A DNA stretch of 64,000 nt from Haliotis asinina (GCF_037392515.1 NC_090288.1:58079673-58143672); one strand, 5' to 3'; numbered from the stretch's first letter, positions 12,991-22,479 are shown. Numbers and translations: made by a program. Notes: generated by a model not told the origin, from the letters alone.

Positions 12991-13708
12991 GCAACGTATC
13001 GGAAGCGGTGGTATATGCATTTACCATAATGTCCGTTTTGACCAGGTGAGAGCAATAATAAAATGAGTTCCTTGTGAAGTGTTGTTTGTGACTTTATTAG
13101 TGCTTATCAATGCATAAATGGTAGTATTGAAAATGTAAGTATTGCTTAGGGCGTTAGGGACTGGGTGGTGGTATAGTTGGTGGTGGTATAAGGAATTAAT
13201 CGTTTACGTTAGGTTTCATGAGCTGTTTATCTGTTCACATATGAAACTAAATATGGAAACGCTACAAGCGACACTTTTAAAACAAGAACAAAAATCACAC
13301 AATCCCTTAAAATCGAAGGGCCATTTGAGATCATCAACAGCCGAAGTTTATAGAATGATTTACAATATAACGACACTGACACCACCGAAAGCTACCAAAG
13401 ACCTGCAAGCGGACATGCGTGTAAAATAGCACCAAATACATAACTGCCTCTACGATTGGAGAACGTTTTACGCTCTAAACATTGACTTCGGCATGCATGG
13501 GGGAAACGTCATTTTACAACTTTCATCGTTCACGTAACGCATAATGTACGAGTTGTATTTTTACTGTACTTAGTTAAAATCAGTTAATCAGTTAAAATTA
13601 GTTAATTTCCGATCACAGTCGATGAAGGCACAGAAGAACATCATATCTTATGTAGGTAAAACCTGTGGATTTCAACATTGTTAATGTATGTATGTATGTA
13701 TGTATGTA

Positions 13709-13765
<57 letters not shown>

Positions 13766-14640
13766 TTATAATGTCAAAAATAATGTCATGCATACCTCAA
13801 ATATGAGAATAATCATGGTGCTGAAAATATATGTTTGACATAACAACTGTTTTCCTCTGTGTATGCACGCACGCACGCACTATCGCACACGCATACATTC
13901 ATAGACGTATACACACACAGGCAGACGGACATATGTACATGATAAGACTTTAAGTATACATAAACAATCGGTCATGGATATTTTAAAGCTCTAATGCTGT
14001 TCGTTGACTGTATGGACTATCGCGTTAAAATACATGGCTCAGACTGTCCCCCTTTAATGCAGGTAGCTTGCACTTTGGACGGGTCAATCTTTATACGACT
14101 GATTATCAAGACAGTTAAACAGCTTGTCGGAGTTTCAAGGTTAAGTCAGATAACACGTGACTGCAATCAGTCTTTCAGGTACCACATCCCATGATGACCT
14201 TCTTGTCCCATCTTATCATTATCATTTTCTCCTCCGTCGTGCGAATCTCCAACAAGGTGGAACACACTTATGCGGTACGTCCCATTAAACACTACGTCTC
14301 ACCGTCATCCTTGAACGTCATCGATGTTTCCAGAAAGAGCCACTATTATAACCCAGTAATATTCGTTATCATTCCCCTTTTCCGATAACTGAATGAAATG
14401 ATACGAGTGAACTCGATGACAAAATTTAGCCACTGCATATGTTTTCGTCATTTCTCTTTGGAAAACTGTTAGGGGTATTTTAATCGACATCAACAAAAAA
14501 GAACCATCACTGCAATACAGTTTCATGATTCCATATAAAACATGGAGGACAAGTATAAGACAACACATTAACGCATTGCCCATTATGGCGCACGAGCAGA
14601 CGACATTGTACCGTAGTCCTTCTACGATATCGGGTTCTGT
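12991..14640. other. non-coding stretch with (ATGT)n(GT)n
   Basis: A compound microsatellite occupies 13685-13764 (ATGT units followed by GT units), with short ACGC units near 13866. I see no gene. This is 3' flank of the minus-strand host gene whose stop codon lies at 14641-14643. Confidence 0.5.
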
Positions 14641-14853
14641 CTATAGTTCTTCATTTTCGTTGATCTCTTTCAGTGGTTTATCCTTTGGGGTGCTGTCACT
14701 TCTGTTGGTGAAAGTAAACATCTGCATGTTGCCCTTGGTGGACTTGGCAGTCATGGGCTCGGACTCACTCGATGTGGACACTGTACGGGCTGGACTGTTG
14801 CCTAGGTCGAAACTGCTAGCTGGACGAAAGTAGGAGCGCTTCTCGTGGCGGAT
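14641..14853 (-). CDS. host mucin-like membrane protein, last coding exon (cytoplasmic tail)
   Basis: Minus-strand exon preceded by a pyrimidine-rich acceptor ending 'cccttgtgtccag'. It is open for 70 codons and ends in TAG at 14643-14641. It begins IRHEKRSYFRPASSF and ends in a Lys/Glu-rich, Ser/Thr-rich tail (KPLKEINENEEL). It starts in phase 0, matching the phase in which the exon at 15396-15447 ends. The composition suits a cytoplasmic tail with possible Ser phosphorylation sites. No membrane segment or enzyme motif is seen. The link to the upstream exons rests on splice signals and phase only. Confidence 0.55.
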   Translation of the reverse strand: MRHEKRSYFRPASSFDLGNSPARTVSTSSESEPMTAKSTKGNMQMFTFTNRSDSTPKDKPLKEINENEEL

Positions 14854-14979
14854 CTGGACACAAGGGCGAAAGTCATGGTCATTCTTTCAGTGAAAGTGTG
14901 TCAGCGAGTTTCAAGCATTTCATTTAAGGCAGATGTGAGCCAGTCATCAGCACAAAAAGCAGCAATAGGCGTCAGACTT

Positions 14980-15220
14980 TGCTTTGTTTGTTTATTATTA
15001 GTCAACCATATCCCAGCTATATGGCGGCGGCCTGTGCATAATTGAGTCCCGGCCAGACAATTCAGTAGTTGACATCATGAGTACTTATTTGCGTAAGTGG
15101 GACTCGATGACACGCATCAACCAAGTGAGCGAGCCTGACCACACGATCCCGTTAGTCGCCCCTTCCGACAAGCATGAGTTGAAGACCCGGAGTTGAACTC
15201 TGACCCGGACCTTTACGGAG
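14980..15220 (+). repeat. short interspersed repeat, family A (partial)
   Basis: Contains 'cccagctatatggcggcgg', 'gagcgagcctgaccac' and 'cgatcccgttagtcgcc' in the family order. It lies in the host intron between the exons at 14641-14853 and 15396-15447. Confidence 0.7.
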
Positions 15221-15395
15221 AACATTACATATTGCGACTTTACAGGGGATGAGGAGAACTTTGGTGTTCATAGACACCTGCAACCGTGCCGTCACAGTGT
15301 TCTGGACTATGTCGACACTACGTATACGTTTGTCTCGAACAACGGATGATCCAAATTATTCAGGGACAAAGGTCTGACATCTCCTTTATACTCAC

Positions 15396-15447
15396 AGCCG
15401 GCTCCTCCTCGTCTCCCGTTAAAAATGGCGGTCGTCGACGTCTCCTG
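15396..15447 (-). CDS. host mucin-like membrane protein, Arg-rich exon next to the Polinton
   Basis: A 52-nt minus-strand exon between acceptor 'catatttctag' and a strong donor 'gtgagtataaagg'. It enters in phase 2 and leaves in phase 0, exactly as needed after the transmembrane exon at 30973-31072 and before the last exon at 14641-14853. It encodes five Arg in a row followed by PPFLTGDEEEPA, a positive-inside cluster as expected just after a membrane helix. The left end of the Polinton lies only about 210 bp upstream of it, inside the preceding intron. A different acceptor three bases downstream would also keep the frame. Confidence 0.6.
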
Positions 15448-15656
15448 CTAGAAATATGAAACAAATATTTATGGGTGAGGAAACCTAATGATAATGATGA
15501 TGATAATGCTGAATATGACACTGCGGTCGCTGTAAACGGTGCATTATAAGGTACATGATACCAAATATACATAAAGTACCTATTTACAGAATCGTGGACG
15601 ATATGACATGACCATCTCGCTGAATAACATCACGGCCACTTCTGAAACCATCTAGT

Positions 15657-15813
15657 AGTATAGGGAATGATAGTTCTGGACCACTTTCACAAAAAGTCTC
15701 TACAACGCCTTATTTACTAAATACGACGTTGGTGGGGCCCTTAGCTCTTGCTATTATTACCCCTACTACAAAAAAGTTGGCGGTAATTACTGTGCCGTAC
15801 GGTACGATCAATA
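15657..15813 (+). repeat. Polinton left terminal inverted repeat, 157 bp
   Basis: This pairs with the complement of 29717-29896. The two arms are nearly identical, with one clear base difference at about 15741. The left arm also lacks 23 bp that the right arm has, next to a repeated 'actgtgcc'. The outer end begins AGTATAGGG. The pairing extends two bases further outward (15655 and 29898). Confidence 0.93.
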
Positions 15814-15836
15814 CACGTTTATATCAATGAAGCAGT

Positions 15837-16454
15837 TTAACGTGAACCGCCTACGATCTCTTTGGTGTTCATAATAAAGGCTTGCTGGGCTTTTTGTATT
15901 CCCTGTGCTATGTACTTTTTTTTCTCGTCCTCGCTGATAGCAGACTTACGAGACTTGGATCGAATATCTTGTTTCATTCCGTTATATTTTTTGAGTTCAG
16001 AGAGGATTGAACTAAACTCCTCTTCTGAGATCTTACTATCAGAGAGTGCTGTGGAAATACGCTCACTCACTGTGTTCAGCTTTGCTTCGGCCAGAACCCT
16101 GATCTCGTCGTGTTTCAATGCCTTACGATGCAGTCTGCGTGATACTAACTTAAGCGCCAACCCTAACACCCCCGCTATCCCAGCTGTTATTTCAAAACCT
16201 AGCACTATAGGTGCAGCCACGATGGTGGTTAACAACCCAACGCCTGCAGCCCCTAGTCCCATGCTGGTTGCCATAAGGGTAGTGTCAGCCCCGTCCACGA
16301 TATTGAAAGCTCTATTGTACTTCTTACATAGTGCTTTCCGCGTGTCACGGTCTTGTTCTAGTTGACGTTTCACATCACATAACTGCCTCAAGCGGAACCC
16401 ATCTACGGTTTCCAACGTCTTCGCTACTTCCTCTACGACTGGGTACAGGCCCAT
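15837..16454 (-). CDS. Polinton small membrane protein, 205 aa, function unknown
   Basis: The protein has a charged N-terminal helix (about residues 8-50, KRQLEQDRDTRKALCKKYN). Two adjoining hydrophobic, Gly/Ala-rich segments follow at about 57-80 and 82-103 (GLGAAGVGLLTTIVAAPIVL). The C-terminal half is basic and helical (LKKYNGMKQDIRSKSRKS). This suggests a membrane-associated helical hairpin. It is the last gene of the leftward block and overlaps the end of the 264-aa gene by 80 nt in another frame. An AT-rich 'gtaatatatatttt' lies just before the start. I do not recognise a named family; a virion or membrane-remodelling role is only inference from its place in the cassette. Confidence 0.8.
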   Translation of the reverse strand: MGLYPVVEEVAKTLETVDGFRLRQLCDVKRQLEQDRDTRKALCKKYNRAFNIVDGADTTLMATSMGLGAAGVGLLTTIVAAPIVLGFEITAGIAGVLGLALKLVSRRLHRKALKHDEIRVLAEAKLNTVSERISTALSDSKISEEEFSSILSELKKYNGMKQDIRSKSRKSAISEDEKKKYIAQGIQKAQQAFIMNTKEIVGGSR

Positions 16455-17169
16455 CCTGTAATATATATTTTGAAAGATATTTTAATTGGGTTTCAGTTAA
16501 AAGTTTATTAATGTATTTGAAGTCTACAAGATCTAGACTATTAGTCAGGGTAATGGGTGAGAGGCTAATAGAATTTCCTGTTGTAATAAAAACCCCACTG
16601 AGGCTTATTAAGCGGTTTATAGGACCCGTGTGATCCTGTTGTAAAACAATACGACAATATTTGTTTGTGTGTTCGTCAAACCAGTGTATTGACACCCCGG
16701 GTAAAATTTGGTGTACTCTTGAGGTGTTTTCATTACTTAAATAAGAAAAGAAAACTTCTATGATGAGTGTGAAAGGGAGGAATATTCTATCAAAATATCT
16801 GCTATAAAAATTATTGCTAAATGTTAATTTATTTTTTTTAGCTCCAGAACTCTTTAACATAGTTTTTTCGACACTAAGAGTAAACATGTATAATTCACTC
16901 TCCGGAATGAAATCCCCGGGCCAGATACCGTTATTCCTAATCTTAGAGACCAACTCCAATTCTTCCTCCCCATATCTTAATGTGATATAAGGTGAGGCGA
17001 GTGTTAAGTTGATCAGCCATTTAGGCTCTTTAAAATCTGATAACGACACCCGTCTGTACACGTTGTCTTTGAAGTGCAGGATATATAATTCATCTTCCTC
17101 ACCAGGCTGATCGAATCCCTCCGTATCTCCCAGGTCGTTAAGCGTAGTGTTGGGTCGATGACTGGTCAT
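16375..17169 (-). CDS. Polinton LGDTxGFDxPG protein 2, 264 aa (paralog of upstream gene)
   Basis: Near the N-terminus it has LGDTEGFDQPG followed by an aromatic-basic strand (KDNVYRRVSL). The neighbouring 304-aa protein has the same motif in the same position (LGDTRGFDAPG ... KNNIYKHVEI). The rest is beta-rich in appearance, with alternating hydrophobic and polar residues and few helices. No signal peptide or membrane segment is present. It starts 10 nt after the stop of its paralog, and an AT-rich 'tattatattattatgatata' lies at the junction. A tandem duplication is the simplest origin. A structural (capsid-associated or spike-like) role is plausible from position but not shown. Confidence 0.8.
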   Translation of the reverse strand: MTSHRPNTTLNDLGDTEGFDQPGEEDELYILHFKDNVYRRVSLSDFKEPKWLINLTLASPYITLRYGEEELELVSKIRNNGIWPGDFIPESELYMFTLSVEKTMLKSSGAKKNKLTFSNNFYSRYFDRIFLPFTLIIEVFFSYLSNENTSRVHQILPGVSIHWFDEHTNKYCRIVLQQDHTGPINRLISLSGVFITTGNSISLSPITLTNSLDLVDFKYINKLLTETQLKYLSKYILQDGPVPSRRGSSEDVGNRRWVPLEAVM

Positions 17170-17179
17170 TATTATATTA

Positions 17180-18094
17180 TTATGATATAATTTCCAACTG
17201 GTTTTTTGATAATAGTTCAGGGGTGAACTTCATACCCATGAAGTGTATGTTGGCAGGCAGGAAGATATTGGTTAGTGATATCTTGTTTTCCACGATCACG
17301 TTGACCCCCTGCAGACTGGTGTTGGAGTCGGAACCCACCCGCACGTAAACGTTACAAACTTGATACTGGTGTCGTTTCACCCACCCGAGTTTGATCCCCT
17401 TCACGATCTCGATATTATTCCCCGATGGTTCCCCTAGGTAGACTTTGATGATCAGTGTTGAGTTTGCCGGCAGACTCTCTAGTATACTGACCACGCCTTC
17501 GAATTCAGACACCAACTGCAATTTCACGTTTTGTATGGTCGGTTTACTCGATAGCATATGAGCTGCCATAGTCTCGAGTGGGCTGATGACTATGCTACGT
17601 CTCTGAGTTGGGACGTAAGCCACGAGTATGGTTCCATTGTTCACGACTTTGTTTAGGTGGTTGTCTTTGTTATCCGTGAACACGTAGGGAGAGACGAGTC
17701 TAATATTGAGAAACCAGTCGTCGTTATCGGGTAACAACACCCACTTGTCATCTTCGGTGAAGACGAGCATATATGGCTTGTTTCGGGCGACGGTAGTGCT
17801 CTCAACATCGTCTAAGTCGAATAGTTTACCCCCGAACGATGGGTATATTATCCAGTTATTATCACCGGTGTTGACAAGGGAGTACTTAGTGTTTACTGTT
17901 GCTCTTGTGGTATCTATCATATCACTTAGGGCTCCACCGGAGGGGATTTCAACGTGTTTGTAAATGTTGTTTTTCAGTTGCAAGGCGTACGATGTACCAT
18001 CTACTCCGGGAGCGTCGAAACCGCGTGTGTCTCCGAGGTCGGAGATCCCGATATTGACGCATTTTTTCACTCTGGGCCCTTGTGCGCTGGTCAT
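17180..18094 (-). CDS. Polinton LGDTxGFDxPG protein 1, 304 aa
   Basis: The N-terminus carries LGDTRGFDAPG and a KNNIYKHVEI strand shared with the 264-aa neighbour. The remainder is predicted beta-rich (for example ESTTVARNKPYMLVF, SPYVFTDNKDN). No cysteine cluster, signal peptide or membrane segment is seen. Its ATG overlaps the stop codon of the preceding 217-aa gene in an ATGA arrangement, typical of compact viral gene blocks. Function unknown; the paralogous pair probably belongs to the particle-structure module. Confidence 0.82.
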   Translation of the reverse strand: MTSAQGPRVKKCVNIGISDLGDTRGFDAPGVDGTSYALQLKNNIYKHVEIPSGGALSDMIDTTRATVNTKYSLVNTGDNNWIIYPSFGGKLFDLDDVESTTVARNKPYMLVFTEDDKWVLLPDNDDWFLNIRLVSPYVFTDNKDNHLNKVVNNGTILVAYVPTQRRSIVISPLETMAAHMLSSKPTIQNVKLQLVSEFEGVVSILESLPANSTLIIKVYLGEPSGNNIEIVKGIKLGWVKRHQYQVCNVYVRVGSDSNTSLQGVNVIVENKISLTNIFLPANIHFMGMKFTPELLSKNQLEIIS

Positions 18095-18744
18095 TTTACA
18101 TGAAGTGTTAAGCTGAGGTATCCTATATTTACAGGATTATGATTTATATCTAACACCGATATTGTCAGCTCAGGTATGTTGCCCTGGGTTAATTTTTTAT
18201 ACTGCCGTGGTGAAAACGACTCGGTTCTACCGTCGTTGTATTTCTCAGTTTTCACAGGCACTGCTCTCAGTATAGTGGAAGGGTGACCTCCTTGAATGTT
18301 GTACGTTGTGCTCACCTGACCGAGATGAATGTACAGCTCTCGGTACGGTACTAGGTCGGGTAACTTCGTGCCTGTGACGGTTGTTGTTGGTTTTATCTCG
18401 TCAGGAGACATACCGAGTATCCTCGCTAATGGTCGGCCGAGCCTCAAGGGGTTTCTTCCGTTGTTGATTAACACCACTGTACCGTTTGAGTCGTTCATCT
18501 TGAGTTCGGCTCCCAGTGGTTTGAAGACCTCGTCGTTTAGAGAGCACACGCTGTAGTAGCCGTCAGTTATCTGGCTGCGAGTTCCACTGACGAACAGCTT
18601 ATTGTTGCTGATATTGATGTTAGTCCATTGCGGTAGGTAGGTGATATCGCAGAGTGCGACTTCGAGTTGACCTGACGTGTTATCGATCGCGTGCGTCAGC
18701 TGAACGGCCTCACCGCTCGTTATTCCTGGAAGTGTTATGTACAT
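18091..18744 (-). CDS. Polinton putative minor capsid-type protein, 217 aa
   Basis: It begins MYITLPGIT and continues with alternating beta-strand-like segments (GQLEVALCDITYLPQW). It ends in a strand with NIGYLSLTLHVK. A protein of about this size, starting with a YxTLP-like strand and an 'EVAL..I.YP' segment and ending in a short basic beta strand, is common in animal Polintons. I associate it with the minor capsid/penton-type gene, but from memory of the pattern only. It is the first gene of the leftward block and starts 37 nt from the divergent 421-aa gene. The proximal sequence 'gtatatatac' is a likely shared TATA-type promoter. Confidence 0.7.
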   Translation of the reverse strand: MYITLPGITSGEAVQLTHAIDNTSGQLEVALCDITYLPQWTNINISNNKLFVSGTRSQITDGYYSVCSLNDEVFKPLGAELKMNDSNGTVVLINNGRNPLRLGRPLARILGMSPDEIKPTTTVTGTKLPDLVPYRELYIHLGQVSTTYNIQGGHPSTILRAVPVKTEKYNDGRTESFSPRQYKKLTQGNIPELTISVLDINHNPVNIGYLSLTLHVK

Positions 18745-18781
18745 GTTAGAGTATATATACTTATTATATAAGAGTTTTAAA
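18745..18781. promoter_or_regulatory. divergent AT-rich promoter between leftward and rightward genes
   Basis: Only 37 nt separate the two start codons. The gap contains a palindromic 'gtatatatac' and 'ttattatata'. The same type of TATATA-rich sequence lies in the other gaps of the element (about 16460, 17172, 21200, 23172, 24110, 24350 and 24790), so I read it as the element's promoter core. Confidence 0.5.
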
Positions 18782-20044
18782 ATGTTATTTTACCCTAAAC
18801 TGGACGTAGATTTCTCCCCCATGAAGATCGTGGTTGCTCCTGAGTTGCATTTCAATGCCCAGCTTTTAGATGTGTTCGATAAGTATAAGCTTTCGGTGAC
18901 TAACATCAAGGCAGTCCACGCTTGGTTCAACAACCCTATGCAGTTCTGGCAGAATCAATTAAACTTTGCTGTGTGGTGCGCTACAACAGGGTGTGGTGTG
19001 ACATTGACCGACACTCGACGTGGACCGCTGAGTCAGTCTGTGTTCAAGTTCCATGTGTACTACCAGGTCAGACGTATCCTTAAAGAGATCAGCGCCCCCC
19101 TCCCACAGGACAAAGCGTGGGACGCAACAAACAACCCGTATGATAGACGGGTCTACGAACGTATTTGCAATGAATTCGAAATAAACCCTAAGACGGATTG
19201 GCGTTTACCGGGGCTGAACCACGGGTTGGGTATTCCTTACAGCGATGGGCTCTCAGTAAAAGCATTTAAGAAAGATTTACTAACAAACTTTATGAAACGA
19301 AAAATGTTTAGTACTGAGAATTTTTTCCATGCATTAGATGATATTGTTCCTAAACCTACCAAATATGGACCGAAACCAGTGAAAGATGCAAGTGATGATT
19401 TAATGAAACGAGGTATACTTAGGCAGGACTTTGCTTTGTCGAGTAATGAATGGAGGGATGATCGTATGGACTTTGAAGGTGGTGTTGCTTTCACAATCCA
19501 GAAAGTGGAGCAGTCAACCGCAGACGGGTGGAAAATGTTTATGTTGGACAAGTCGAAAGGATTCACTCGTGCCGGGGTAGTCAGATTGAACGACTCGATT
19601 CGAACGTACGTGTGGGCGCTATTGGGTGCGCAGTCTATGACGCGTTCCAACATCCTCGGTAAGGGAACTGCTTACGACGCTCAGAAACAGTTCGTTTCCA
19701 ACGTTGAGGATGCTATTAATTCTCCAGTTGATCTCCCGCGGGCTATCGAACGCTACCAAAACGTGTTAGAATACGCCAGATCGAAAGTCAATTACGTGTT
19801 CGGTGTGGGGCTGTACATGGCTCCGAGTTGGGAGTTGGGTATCAACCCCGATATTAACACCACCTATATCCCACACATCCCACCACGTGAAACGGGTAAG
19901 GTGACGTCACCCCCGGAGTCTAAAGTTCATGTGGAGGTACCCCCCACACACTCTCATATTCAGGCTCAGCAGCATATTGATAGTAAAACAGCCCTGGTGG
20001 TTGGTGGGGTAGCTTTGGGACTTATTTGGTTAAAGATTTTTTAG
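18782..20044 (+). CDS. Polinton conserved protein with C-terminal membrane anchor, about 420 aa
   Basis: I chose the ATG at 18782 (MLFYPKLDVDF) because it follows the AT-rich gap; the upstream extension runs back into the promoter. The protein is rich in aromatic residues (HAWFNNPMQFWQNQLNFAVW). A central basic helical region follows, then a Pro-rich stretch (HIPPRETGKVTSPPESKV). A C-terminal hydrophobic segment (ALVVGGVALGLIWLKIF) suggests tail anchoring. No catalytic motif was recognised. Its last 23 nt overlap the end of the convergent 387-aa gene. Its Pro/Thr stretch at 19931-19950 contains one of the element's GTGG(G)GGTACCCCCCAC palindromes. A virion protein is likely from context only. 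Confidence 0.8.
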   Translation: MLFYPKLDVDFSPMKIVVAPELHFNAQLLDVFDKYKLSVTNIKAVHAWFNNPMQFWQNQLNFAVWCATTGCGVTLTDTRRGPLSQSVFKFHVYYQVRRILKEISAPLPQDKAWDATNNPYDRRVYERICNEFEINPKTDWRLPGLNHGLGIPYSDGLSVKAFKKDLLTNFMKRKMFSTENFFHALDDIVPKPTKYGPKPVKDASDDLMKRGILRQDFALSSNEWRDDRMDFEGGVAFTIQKVEQSTADGWKMFMLDKSKGFTRAGVVRLNDSIRTYVWALLGAQSMTRSNILGKGTAYDAQKQFVSNVEDAINSPVDLPRAIERYQNVLEYARSKVNYVFGVGLYMAPSWELGINPDINTTYIPHIPPRETGKVTSPPESKVHVEVPPTHSHIQAQQHIDSKTALVVGGVALGLIWLKIF

Positions 20045-21185
20045 CCGCTACGTACACCAGACCCGCCACGGCGACGATGGCTGCCCACAGGTTTTGACTG
20101 AGCCACATGGCAGTTTTAGATAGAGCGCTCAACAACCATGAGACGATGCTACCCAGGATGCCGGGAAGGGCTTCGGCGGCTTTACCAGCCAGTTTAGCTA
20201 GGCCTTCCCCGAGTTTTTTTATCCAGTCTTTAACACCTCCACCGCCACTTGGAGTTCCGCCGCCGGCAGGCCCCACAGGGGTTCCCCCCGTCAGTGACAC
20301 CACCAGGGTTGATATGATGAAACCCAATGCAGTCAGAATGCTGGCGATGGTGATCCCTTGCTCCCGGAACAATATCCGAATCCTGTTGGCTAAAGTTGTA
20401 TCCTCGTTCAGTATTCTATCGATTGTTTCCCGAATGCGACTGATCTGTGATCGAAGCTGTTCACGATTCGAGGAAGCGGATTCCAATCGTGTACGTCTCT
20501 CGTCTTCTAAATCACGTAGTTGTTCATTGATACGACGCTTCATATCATCGTTTTCAGTTTCGTTGAGTTTGGTTTTTTCCCTAGCGATGTGCTCGTCGAT
20601 TTCATTCAGTTTCCCCATGTTGTTCACGAGTTCTCCACGCACGCATTTCACGGCTTCGTCTAAGCCGCGCAGTTCCCTTACCGGAAAGTCAAACCCCGGT
20701 AACGGTTTGTCCCAGTAGGTGCTCAAAAGTTTTTCTATGCTGTCCGAGGCTTCTGTAGCACGCTGTGGTGTTATTTCATCTCTAGTGGTGAGGTGGGATC
20801 TGGTAGCTTGCAGATCTTCAACAACGGCCTTAGGTATTGCACCCCCGTAATCATGCATGTTTAGATTTTTACGGATAAATTCGACACCATGGCGGCTGGC
20901 TAGAGTTGACAAGGCCAGTGGTTTTTTATTGCTCTTGTTAAAGAGGTCAACCCCTTGGTCAGACTTAAGGCGTAGAACACCCTTTTTATCAATCAAAAAA
21001 TTATTATAGTCTCGACCCTGTGGTTCAACGTAGTTTTTATCTCTTCTTAAACTTTCGTAATAATCATTTACAGTTGTTTCCAAAAGTTCTTGGTTCAATG
21101 GTGAACTAGTAAATGAGGTCTCCTGCACATCGGATGCCTGGGCACTATCGTCCCACATCTCATTCATAGGTATGTCTTCATCCAT
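20022..21185 (-). CDS. Polinton coiled-coil protein with amphipathic/hydrophobic C-terminus, 387 aa
   Basis: The N-terminus is acidic (MDEDIPMNEMWDDSAQ). Residues about 190-275 are strongly charged and heptad-like (NEIDEHIAREKTKLNE, LRDLEDERRTRLES), predicting a coiled coil. A hydrophobic helix follows (GITIASILTALGFIISTL), then a Gly/Pro linker. The C-terminal 90 residues are Ala/Gly/Leu-rich and amphipathic (LGEGLAKLAGKAAEALPG) and end in a second membrane-like segment. Such a layout suits a membrane-active or internal virion protein, but this is inference. It is divergent from the capsid gene across a 37-nt AT-rich gap. Confidence 0.82.
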   Translation of the reverse strand: MDEDIPMNEMWDDSAQASDVQETSFTSSPLNQELLETTVNDYYESLRRDKNYVEPQGRDYNNFLIDKKGVLRLKSDQGVDLFNKSNKKPLALSTLASRHGVEFIRKNLNMHDYGGAIPKAVVEDLQATRSHLTTRDEITPQRATEASDSIEKLLSTYWDKPLPGFDFPVRELRGLDEAVKCVRGELVNNMGKLNEIDEHIAREKTKLNETENDDMKRRINEQLRDLEDERRTRLESASSNREQLRSQISRIRETIDRILNEDTTLANRIRILFREQGITIASILTALGFIISTLVVSLTGGTPVGPAGGGTPSGGGGVKDWIKKLGEGLAKLAGKAAEALPGILGSIVSWLLSALSKTAMWLSQNLWAAIVAVAGLVYVAAKKSLTK

Positions 21186-21222
21186 TATTTAGTATTAAAA
21201 TATATTTTATTTATATATAACA
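21186..21222. promoter_or_regulatory. divergent AT-rich promoter ahead of the capsid gene
   Basis: The 37-nt gap between start codons at 21185 (minus) and 21223 (plus) is almost pure A/T and contains 'atattttatttatatataac'. It has the same length and composition as the other divergent gap at 18745-18781. Confidence 0.5.
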
Positions 21223-22479
21223 ATGTACGGCAGAAAATTAGATCCTTTCAGAAGATTGAGAGAACCATTAGGAGCCAGAGCCGTGCGTCAGTCGGTGACC
21301 ATCACCAACAATCCCAGCAAGATAGACCAGAATCAAACTCTGCTGGTTAGATGTCCAAACCTTGGTGAGAATGACCTCATTGTACCAGGCACTGTTCGAC
21401 TGGCGTTCAATATCACGTTGACCTCCGACAACGACAAACGCGAGCTAGTGCGTAACGTGGGGCGAGCCATCATCAAGAAAACGACCGTCAAGATCAGCGG
21501 TAACGAGGTGCTGAGCATCGACGACAGCGACGTGTTTCACTGCTACAAGGATCTCTGGAAAAGCGAGAGAGAACGAGTCAATGATGTGTACCAGGGTATC
21601 AGCAAATCAACCCGGGCGCGCATAGGGTACGTCTTCACGACAGACCAGCAAGACAAGCTATCGGACGGTGAAAAAGCCATCGCTCTAGCATACGGGAATC
21701 GATTCTGCGTGCCGCTCGACTTCGAGTTGCTCACGGGACACGCGCCGTTTTACCAGGCCGCGCTGGGTGATAGGCTCGAATACGAGCTCACGTTTAACGA
21801 CTATAGCAAAGTAGTGCGTACGCCGAACGGTGATGAGGCCAGTTATACCATAGACAACATCTCTCTGGAGTTCGACATGGTCACTAGCCCGGAGCTGGCC
21901 AGGCAGGTTCGAAGTCAGTACTCTGGGAAGATGGCTATCCTGTACGATCGCGTACTAAGGCATAGATCAGTCGTGCGAGATAAGAGTGACACTGTGTGGA
22001 ATATCAACCTGAACGTGCCGGCGCGATCGATGAAAGGTATCCTGGTCGTCCCCGTGGAGGATTACGAGCCATTCCGGAGGGACAGCGAGAAGTTTTTCAA
22101 CCCCGAGATTGAAAAGGTGGAAGTGACCATCGAGGGCGTGCCCAACCAGCTGTTCAGTCATGGTATGAGACCACACCAGCAGTGGGATGAGATAAAAAGG
22201 CTACCAGTGGGGGATTACATAACAAAGGACCTGGACCTCGGTTCCGTGCAGATCGGTGAATACCTGACCACCAAGTACGCCCTATGGTTGGACATGCGAT
22301 CCACGGATGATGATAAACTGCATGGCAGCGGGCGCCGTATAGATAACGGCAGCGAAGGGATAACCATCCAGATTACTAAGAAGGCTCAAACCGCTGGTAA
22401 GTTGAAATTATATCTGTACGTTATTATGGACGCGCAACTTAATATAGACAATGGGAGATTCGTGCAAGCCATCTACTAG
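21223..22479 (+). CDS. MCP: Polinton major capsid protein candidate, 418 aa
   Basis: The protein begins with a basic arm (MYGRKLDPFRRLREPLGAR). It then runs through many alternating beta-strand segments, for example VRCPNLGENDLIVPGTVRLA and DRLEYELTFNDYSKV. No helix-rich domain, signal peptide or membrane segment appears. Length, basic arm and all-beta pattern fit a double jelly-roll capsid protein, and closely similar proteins are known to me from invertebrate Polinton-type elements. It is the first gene of the rightward block. Its last 29 nt overlap the ATPase gene in another frame, and in these viruses capsid and packaging ATPase genes are often neighbours. A structure prediction would settle the fold. 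Confidence 0.75.
   Translation: MYGRKLDPFRRLREPLGARAVRQSVTITNNPSKIDQNQTLLVRCPNLGENDLIVPGTVRLAFNITLTSDNDKRELVRNVGRAIIKKTTVKISGNEVLSIDDSDVFHCYKDLWKSERERVNDVYQGISKSTRARIGYVFTTDQQDKLSDGEKAIALAYGNRFCVPLDFELLTGHAPFYQAALGDRLEYELTFNDYSKVVRTPNGDEASYTIDNISLEFDMVTSPELARQVRSQYSGKMAILYDRVLRHRSVVRDKSDTVWNINLNVPARSMKGILVVPVEDYEPFRRDSEKFFNPEIEKVEVTIEGVPNQLFSHGMRPHQQWDEIKRLPVGDYITKDLDLGSVQIGEYLTTKYALWLDMRSTDDDKLHGSGRRIDNGSEGITIQITKKAQTAGKLKLYLYVIMDAQLNIDNGRFVQAIY

Noticed and set aside
15862-16365. 167-codon plus-strand frame in the Polinton
   Set aside because: Complement of the 205-aa minus-strand gene, which has better composition and fits the gene block.
20107-20718. 203-codon plus-strand Ser/Arg-rich frame
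   Set aside because: Complement of the coiled-coil protein gene; low-complexity Ser/Arg content reflects the opposite strand.
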